DNA of 64,000 bases from contig NC_092561.1 of NCBI RefSeq assembly GCF_037975245.1, positions 4,080,001 through 4,144,000 of the forward strand, written 5' to 3'. The position numbers were made by a program, and so were the translations under genes. The notes beneath the pieces are model-generated. The model did not search any database, had not been told where the DNA came from, and saw only the letters and a program-made list of their open reading frames with translations. The stretch is from Apostichopus japonicus (taxonomy: Eukaryota > Echinodermata > Holothuroidea > Aspidochirotida > Stichopodidae). The stretch's first letter is position 1, and each line of letters starts with the position of its first letter. Of this stretch, positions 22,901-31,900 are shown piece after piece.

Positions 22901-25900
22901 AAGTTGCATCTAAACATTCTTTATTTTATAATCTCACGTTTAGAAATTTACACTTCCCCAAAAATGTGATAAATTAGAAGAAGAAAAAATGGTTACATCA
23001 CTTTGACGGGGAAAACTAGGACAGTATTTTTTTAACTCCTATTTAGTTACGGTATTTATTATTTTAACACAGTACTCAGCTACCCCCAGAAAAAAAAAAA
23101 AAAACATGCATTGTTCAACGGCGGGAAAATGTCGCTGTGTCGGGTGAGACTGCAATTTGTCTCACAAAAAAAGTATAAAAAATAACAAAGAATATGATAA
23201 ACCTGAACTTTTAGGCTTGTAGGCACCCCCCCCCCACCACCCATGAAAAAGAAAATGTTTCTTATATATGCTCATGTCTGGGATGTCCAGGTATACAGTT
23301 GACTAGTTAGAAAAAAATGTTTACAGCGGTTTTTTCACTTCAGAGACTGCAGCTGCTTATCTCCATTCATGCTTGTCACCACGATTGTGAGCGGCGTTCC
23401 CTGTTAATAATTTTGGGCGATTGTGCAAAAAGCATGGTAGCCCAGATGAGCTGCGCTTACGGTGGTGTTACACGGAAATATTCGGGCATCATGATGCTAA
23501 ATAAAGAAAATTATTAGGCCTATATTAATATTAATGTCACAAAACAAATAACACAGAACGCTCTCCACGGAATTTTCGGGCAAAAATATGAAAAAGATTC
23601 GGGCAAGCTACCACATATTTATATAAATATATATTTTTCTCCTCTTGGGCTGCCCGAATTTTTCAGGACTTTTGCCCGAATTTCTTGTCCTCTGGAAATT
23701 TGGGGGGAAGTCTGCCCCCCCCTCCCCCCGCCTCGTACGCCTATGTACGTCACACTGATGGTCTTGCTCTGTGGCCTGTTTAACATGCTATCATTTCTAA
23801 CGTTATTGTTTTGTTTGTAATCATACTCTATACAAGGCTCTGATTTCCGAATTATTCCCCGAGATAAGTCTGTTCTTAGATCAATGTCTGAATGTTGCGA
23901 GGATGCGTGTTAACAGTTTGTGTTAGTCTATTGGACAACTAGGCTATAATATATTATTGAATTTCTCGTACACATGGAAGCGACATACTTTTGCCTGTTA
24001 CTATACGTTCCGGATACAAAAATCGTCACGTAGGCATAACAAATGACAATGCTTTGACAAAATACAGGAAATACTTGTACTTCCTAAAGTATTTGGTTGC
24101 CATCCACGCAAATATCACTGTTAGGAAGTGAAGTGTCGGTCCCGGGAACAAACCTAACAACAACAAAGGAACTCAAATGACAGACAAACGAAATGACACT
24201 ACTGTATAACGTAAATTGTATTATTGGCTTACTTTGGAATGTAGCATGCTTGCCTTTTATATTGAATGAAGAACATAACATGCAAATTAATACATTAAGA
24301 TACGAATCGAAAAATTCCTTATCAATGCAAACTACGTAGTACTCAAGTCTCAACACAAAGAAGTGACCAGATACTGAAACGCAGGTATTGAAAAGGTCAA
24401 TATTATCCGCATACCAAACCTGTGCTTTATGCCTTTGGCCTGAATATGACAGTATCACTATCTGTATGACAGTATCACTATCTGTTCTCAGCACTCATGG
24501 AACGCGAAAAGGTTACGCTATGTGATGACGAGAACGCATTACATGGTGACCACACAAAGTATAGCGTGGTTTCAATGCAAACTGATGCACACCACAAAGT
24601 AGTGTGGTTACAATGCAAACTGATGCACACCACAAAGTAGCGTGGTTACAATGCAAACTGATGCACAAAACAAAGTAGTGAGGTTACAATGCAAACTGAT
24701 GCACACCACAAAGTAACGTGGTTACAATGCAAACTGATGCAAACCACAAAATAGCGTGGTTACAATGCAAACTGATGCACAAAACAAAGTAGTGTGGTTA
24801 CAATGCAAACTGATGCACACCGCAAATTAGTGTGGTTACAATGCAAACTGATGCACACCATAAGGTAGTGTGGTTACAATGCAAACTGATGCACACCACA
24901 AAGTAGTGTGGTTTCAATGTAAACTGATGCACACCGCAAAGTAGTGTGGTTACACTGCAAATTGATGCACATCATAAAGTAGCGTGGCTGTATACAATGC
25001 AAACTGCTGCACACCACAAAGTAGTGTGGTTACAAAGCAAACTAATGCACACCACAAAGTAGCGTGGTTATAATGCAAACTGATGCACATCACAAAGTAG
25101 CGTGGCTGTATACAATGCAAACTGCTGCACACCACAAAGTAGTGTGGTTATAATGTAAACTGATGCACACCAAAAAGTAGCGTGGTTATAATGCAAACTG
25201 ATGCACACCACAAAGTAGCGTGGTTACAATGCAAACTGATGCACACCACAAAGTAGCGTGGTTACAATGCAAACTGATGCACACCACAAAGTTGTGTCGT
25301 GATAAATTGAAATAATATTGTTCACTTCGGTACGTACTTTTTTCGTTCCATACGATAATACCAGGAAATTGTGACTCAAATGGCAGCTCTCCGATAATGA
25401 CAATGTCTATATATTTAAGCTCGCTTTATATCATTATATTGTTTTAGCTGTTTGAATAAGATTAGCATCTATTTATTAAGATTACATCTATACGATTCCA
25501 CATATCAAACATGTTCATCCGACATGGCAACATGTTTGTACTAAATGTAATCAAATAATAGGTTTAATATCTTAGTCCGTGAATGCTGCATATAATTATA
25601 CAGAAATTTCATTGGTACAATAACACCTGCTATTAAATATGTACTTGTTAATTCTTTTATTTGAACAATAACGTGTTTTTGTGACAACCCCGTAGTGATA
25701 ATCGATTTACCTTTGATACTCAAGATGATAAGATCTTTGCCCTTCCAATTTTGTTATTTGTTTGATACGGTCTTACCCTTCAACTTGACAATATATATAT
25801 ATTAAATCCTCCTACAAGCAGGAACTCGCGAAGAAGCCTCATTTGCTTATCAAAGCCGCAAACTGACTGAGGTCAGTCTCCTAAATTCATATTTAATATT

Positions 25901-28900
25901 CGTAATTTGGTTCAACGCAAACAGTCATAGGCCTATATCGCCAGCTTTCAAATAGCAATAGCACTTAGTCGTATTCAAACTTGACACCGAGACTACACCT
26001 CGCCAAGTATTAATTGATAATAAAAACACGTACTGTATAATATGCTGCATTTACAGTCACTGATGTGTTTCCATGACAACCGTATCGTTAATCGAAATCC
26101 GAGGGCTTTGTACTTTATACTTGTCTCGTCGATGTTTTTGTGATGTTTTTGTGTCCCTAGCATATCAGTGACTAGGCTGACGTGTGCAACGTAGTCTTGG
26201 CCCAGTCGTTTGTAATATTCTGTTCTCGAGTGCAAACTGTACATGCCTCAGAGTCCGTTTCTGCCTACCACGAATGTGCTTGCCAACTGTATTTTACATG
26301 CTCGCGGATCTGTCCGATACAAACCTAGTATCAATCTAAAGTGTTGCCGCGGGCGTTCTATGGGCAGTACAGCAAATAGATACGGAAAATAGCTTTGTGA
26401 AAAAGAAAGGCGCACTAGGCTGTACATACTGGATTATGTGCAACGCTACACTCTTACTAATTTGACAAAGAAATTTCAAACTGGCAATTGACGGCTCTGG
26501 TTTATCTGAAATTAAACGCTGTCTCGTTGTCAGTTAACTAACAATTAAAACAAAGAGAAATACGCATATGAAGATGACAAAGCACTTAAAGGTTAATGTG
26601 TGTATAAAATTAATCTCAATGGTTAATATGAAGTTATGTGCTCTGTAGTACGTACTTGTAGTTTTGTTGTATCCTTAGTACACATTGAGAGAACTAAATT
26701 AAAATGTTATTGCTATTTATTAATGTAGAAGCCATCCCCTTAATTCTAAGCTCCCCGCACAGATGTGAAATAGCATTTACCCAGCGAACACAACATTTTT
26801 ATGAGATAATAATGTTATATTAATGTTTTAACGAAAACATGTTTTGAAATAATAGCCTGAAAACGTTTTCGTGACATATTTATTACACCAAAAATAACGT
26901 TATCAAAACAAAAGACGAAACCTTTAAAGAACGTTTTAAAAACGTGATTGTGTTTGCTGAGTAGTAAAATCTAGTACTTTCAAAATAGGCCTGCTCGTTT
27001 TCAAAGTTATTTATATACAGAGCTTCTCTTTCCATCCAATTCGGAGCCCTCTCACAATTGTTTTACTAACAAGGACCTTGCTTTCTTCATGTTTATATAT
27101 TGTTTATAGTTCCTTTACAGTATTGTTTATATATCCTGTTTCAGTTTTTACTGTTGGACCACCTATTTATGAAATGCGTGAATTTTACAAGTGTTTATAT
27201 TTCATGTTTCAGTTTGTACTGCTAGACTACAGTACGTATTTATGTAATGCGAGAATTTTGCAGTATTGTTTATATTTCCTGTTTCAGTTTGTACTGCTTG
27301 ACCACCTATTTATGAAATGCGTGAATTTTACAGTATTGCTTATATTTCCTGTTTCAGTTTGTACTGCTAGACTACGTATTTATGAAATGCGAGAATTTTA
27401 CAGTATTGTTTATATTTCCTGTTTCAGTTTGTACTGCTTGACCATCTATTTATGAAATGCGTGAATTTTACAGTATTGCTTATATTTCCTGTTTCAGTTT
27501 GTACTGCTAGACTACGTATTTATGAAATGCGTGAATTTTACAGTATTGTTTATATTTCCTGTTCCAGTTTGTACTGCTAGACTAAACGTATTTAAAAAAA
27601 ATGCGTGAAATTTACAGTATTGTTTATATTACCTGTTTCAGTATGTACATGCTATAGACTATGTATTTATGAAATACGTGAATTTTTGTAGGAATTAACT
27701 GAATAAGAAACTAAAACTTTAAGAAATGTGAAGTAACCCGATTGTTTATTCAAATGATGTCTATGCTAGTCAAACCTTATGAAGCTAGTAAGATTTAGGT
27801 CTTCAGAATTGTGTAGTTTAGTCTATGTTAGGCTAGTAGCCTATGTATAGTCCTGCCCTCTCGATGTATATTTTCCGTTGCATAACAAAGATGTAAATAT
27901 ACATTCTATGTATACAGGAAAGAAGCGGTGCAGATGAAGGTCGTCTGCTGGAGGAGATTGGACCGACAGGACGTCGACTCGTGATCTATGAATATCGAGG
28001 AAGACGTTTTGACGTCACTAAGTTCTTTGATTTAAATCCCATCGTGCCTGAACCACCACCATCAACTCCAAAACAACTGCAGGTCGATAGCGTTGACTTA
28101 AAACTAACAGAAAACCGCACAGCCCACTTTACCGCCAAGTATGAAGTCACTGACTTGATCCTGCGAAGAGGACAAGAATTCAAGATCGCTCTGAAGCTGA
28201 ACCGGCCTTTTAAGAAAGGGGATGACGTCATTAGTGTGGAATTTCGCACAGGTTGGTACCGAGATTGGTTGTGTGTAGTTGAAATGTGTCGCACCTTGGT
28301 CATCAATATCGCCATAAGCTATATACCCTTCGTGATGCTTAGTGTGAAAATTAAAATGACAAACTTGGTTATTTGCTTCTACACGGGTCTTATGTTTGTA
28401 TCGTTGAAAAGTGTAGGTTCTTGATTCTTGCTTAATGAACATCCTCATAAGCAAACTTGCTGTCCCGGATGTGTAACTTACCCCTGGTCATTGGTAACTT
28501 GTCACGTCTACACACCAAAGTGTGCACAATTCAAACAATCTCTCCTGGGGAACCACAGTGCACCACAACCACGTGTCCCCGGGGGGGGGGGACTTCCCAT
28601 AGGGTGCAGCCACAAACCGGCGCACGCAACTATATTTACAAGTCACCTCGCAAGTCCCCATTTATACACCTGGGTGAAGAGAGGCAATGGAGATAAAGTG
28701 CCTTGACCAAGGACACAACGCAGTGATCTGGCCAGGGCTCGAACCTGTAATCCTTAGATCACAAGTCCACTGCCTTAACCACTTGACAACAACGCCCTCT
28801 ATATATACTAGCAGCCCGGCTAGTCCCGCCCGTAAATCCAATGTGAACCGTTTTTGGGGAAACATGTGAGTGTCGAAATCGTGTACCTTACCTAAGAATT

Positions 28901-31900
28901 TTACCAAGTTTTGTACGTTTTACAGAAACATTGAGAATCAGTTATTAAACATGTAAGCTGTATATTTAAAATATGTCAGTTTGGTATTGATGAACTTTGC
29001 TAAATACAAATTCCCTTGTTGATAAAAAAATGGAAGCGTCTGTTTATAAATAGATACGGTACTAAACAATAAATTAACATGGAACTTGCCTTCGTGTTAA
29101 ATATACCGAAGACTGTGTGTGTGTGCCTGTACTTCGTCATTCCTATAACAGACTGGTACAGCTAATTTCTAGACTATGTGATATTGACCAGAAGGATTTT
29201 AACTATACATAATAGATTACTAGAAGTGGCATCCACTCTCACCCCACCCGGAAACTGGAATGTAACCTTGACAGTGGTAATTACAGAGAACCCAAATTAC
29301 TTGCGGTGTGCTAGGAGAAGACAAGATTCAACTGTGGGTATTTTATAGCTTTGCAAGGCGCCAGTCAAAAAACTAAATTCCAGCGGCCGTCTTCATACTG
29401 TTTGCGCTAACAAGTACATGCATTTGTAACTGTACTTTGCAAGACAGATATTCGTTGATAAGTTTATCCACGGTCTACTTGGACCTTTTATAAACTCCTT
29501 TTATTTACTCACCTACAGGAAACCATCCGTTGATATCAAAGGGGACTTTGGTTCATGCGCAAGTTGTGGATAAGTTTGAACCAAACAAATGGGGTTACAA
29601 GATCGAGACAGCCAATGGGAACGACCTCCTACTGACTGTAAAAAGCGCCGTCAACTGTTCAGTTGGGGAGTATCAACTTGATATATTGACCCATGTCTTG
29701 AAGGACGAGGAGAAGAAAGACGAGTATCGCAAACAGTTGGCTGCGAAGGTGTATCTGCTCTTCAATCCTTGGTGTAAAGATGACACTGTTTACATGGAGA
29801 GTGAGGAAGAGAAAGCCGAGTATGTGCTAAATGACGTCGGCTACCTTTATTATGGGACGTCCAGGTACTTGGGCAAGATGCACTGGAACTTTGGTCAGTT
29901 CGACGAGGATGTCTTCAAGTGCGTGCTCTACCTTTTAGAGGAGCATCTTGACGTAGAACACCGCAATAACTCGGTGGTGATGAGTCGCACGATGTCTGCC
30001 GCTGTCAATGTGCAAGATGACGGCGGCGTACTCCATGGTCGATGGGACGGAGAATATACTGACGGGGCAAAACCGACATCGTGGCAAGGGAGTGTTGCCA
30101 TTCTGGAGCAGTATATGAACACGAAGGAGTCCGTGAAGTACGGACAGTGCTGGGTGTTTTCAGGAGTACTCACCACGGTGATGCGGTGTCTTGGTATTCC
30201 CACTAGGAGCGTCACCAACTTCTCTTCTGCCCACGACACCGACCGCAGTGTCACCATCGACGAGTGCGTTGACGAAAACGATGACATGATTGACGAGCTT
30301 AATTACGACTCGGTGTGGAACTTCCATGTTTGGAATGACTGCTGGATGGCAAGACCTGATCTACCAGTGGGCTTTGGAGGATGGCAAGCAATTGACGCCA
30401 CGCCACAAGAAACTAGCGAAGGTTGGTATTAATATATCTGTTCAAGCATCGAAATACCAAAATAAGGTCATAAGAACGTTTTGAAAGTCCCGCAAAAAAT
30501 GAAAACGAAATGACACTTCTTCGTGTAGCGTTAACAGCTTATGTGGTTGTGTGTTGTAAGGTCTTCCACAATCGCTCTTTGTTGATTAAGAATGCATTAA
30601 GTTGGTTGCATATACACGAATGCTAATGATATGTTCTCGCCATATTAGGGTGTTTCTGGCCCTTAACACATATATATCATTGTCACATTTGTATTATGTT
30701 TCATCGAATGGCTTTTTCTCCTTTGGATAGGTATTTTTCAAACCGGGCCTGCTTCACTCAACGCAATTAAACAAGGTCTGATTTACCTTCCACACGACGC
30801 CCCCTTTGTATTTGCTGAAGTAAACGCCGATCGTGTCTACTGGCAATGTAAGCGAAAGTACGGCGACTGGGATATGACCAAAATCCGTACGGTGACCTCC
30901 GACATAGGGAAAAACATCTCCACCAAAGCTGTTTTGTCTGCATGGCGGCACGATGTCACTGACCAGTACAAGTACCCTGAATGTGAGTTTGCTATCAGCA
31001 TAAGTGTGTATTGCCGTGATACATCAGGCTAAAGCAATTGGACTATATATGAGAGATTGATTGATAGATATGACCGCTTATCAAGTCTATTGACTGAGAA
31101 TATACATTGGTTGTTCCCTGTGAAATTTGAATGACCATACCATGGTCTTTCTTCCTATGAGGTGCAAAATGCTGAGTAGGAAGTGAAAAGGTGGATTCAA
31201 GAGGGCAGTCCGGGCCCTGAATCAATCATTAAGGGGGACCGGGGTAATATAGAATAAAACATAAAGTGTTATAACTTTCATAATATGCTTAATATTCTTA
31301 ATGATAAATCGAGGATAATCGGTTTATCACAGTATACGTAACAGCTTTGACATAATTGTCCGACTTGGTTCTAGATCCCCGTCTGATCGGCGCGATAAAG
31401 ACTTGAAAATACATTTCAGGCAATCACGAGCTATCACACGAATCAAATTTGATAATGGATGTACTTAGAATATGAAGATATACATGGTTCATTATTATGA
31501 ACGGATTTACTTATAATATTAAGCTATACATGGTCCATTATTATTAATGTATGTACTTAGAATATTAGGCTATACATTGTCCATTATTATTAATGTATGT
31601 ACTTAGAACATGAAACTATTCATGGTCCATTATTATCAACGGTTGTACTGAGATTATTAAGCTATACATGGTCAATTATTATTAACGAATGTAATAGGAA
31701 TATTAAGCTATACATGTAGTTTATTAATGGACACGTCTTCATTTCATCTTTTTAGTCTCTAGTGAAGAGAGGGTTGCAGTCCGTCGAGCAATCCAATACG
31801 GAAGCAGACCTGAGATTGTAGAAGACGAAGTGATGACAGCTGACGTAGTTTGCGAACTAACCAACAAAGAAGTTTTGATGTTGGGTAATGACTTTGAAAT

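Larger units (their letters stand above)
16804..27917. other. TGM: Giant first intron of the transglutaminase gene
   Basis: About 11 kb from exon 1b (14 kb from exon 1a) without any further exon that I can support. It holds the minisatellites at 19225-19545, 24550-25300 and 27112-27690, a TACATA microsatellite at 22150-22345, the transposon at 22719-23745 and a MITE at 26779-26962. Short open frames in between have no recognisable similarity. Confidence 0.6.

Noticed and set aside
24550..25300. Regular 38-bp repeats as a CRISPR array
   Set aside because: There are no unique spacers: the units follow each other head to tail, and the genome is eukaryotic.
27078..27455. 125-codon open frame
   Set aside because: It is the 70-bp minisatellite read in one frame.
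28540..28800. Functional tRNA gene at the B-box near 28740
   Set aside because: The tRNA-like part is followed by a SINE-type tail and lacks a proper acceptor stem.
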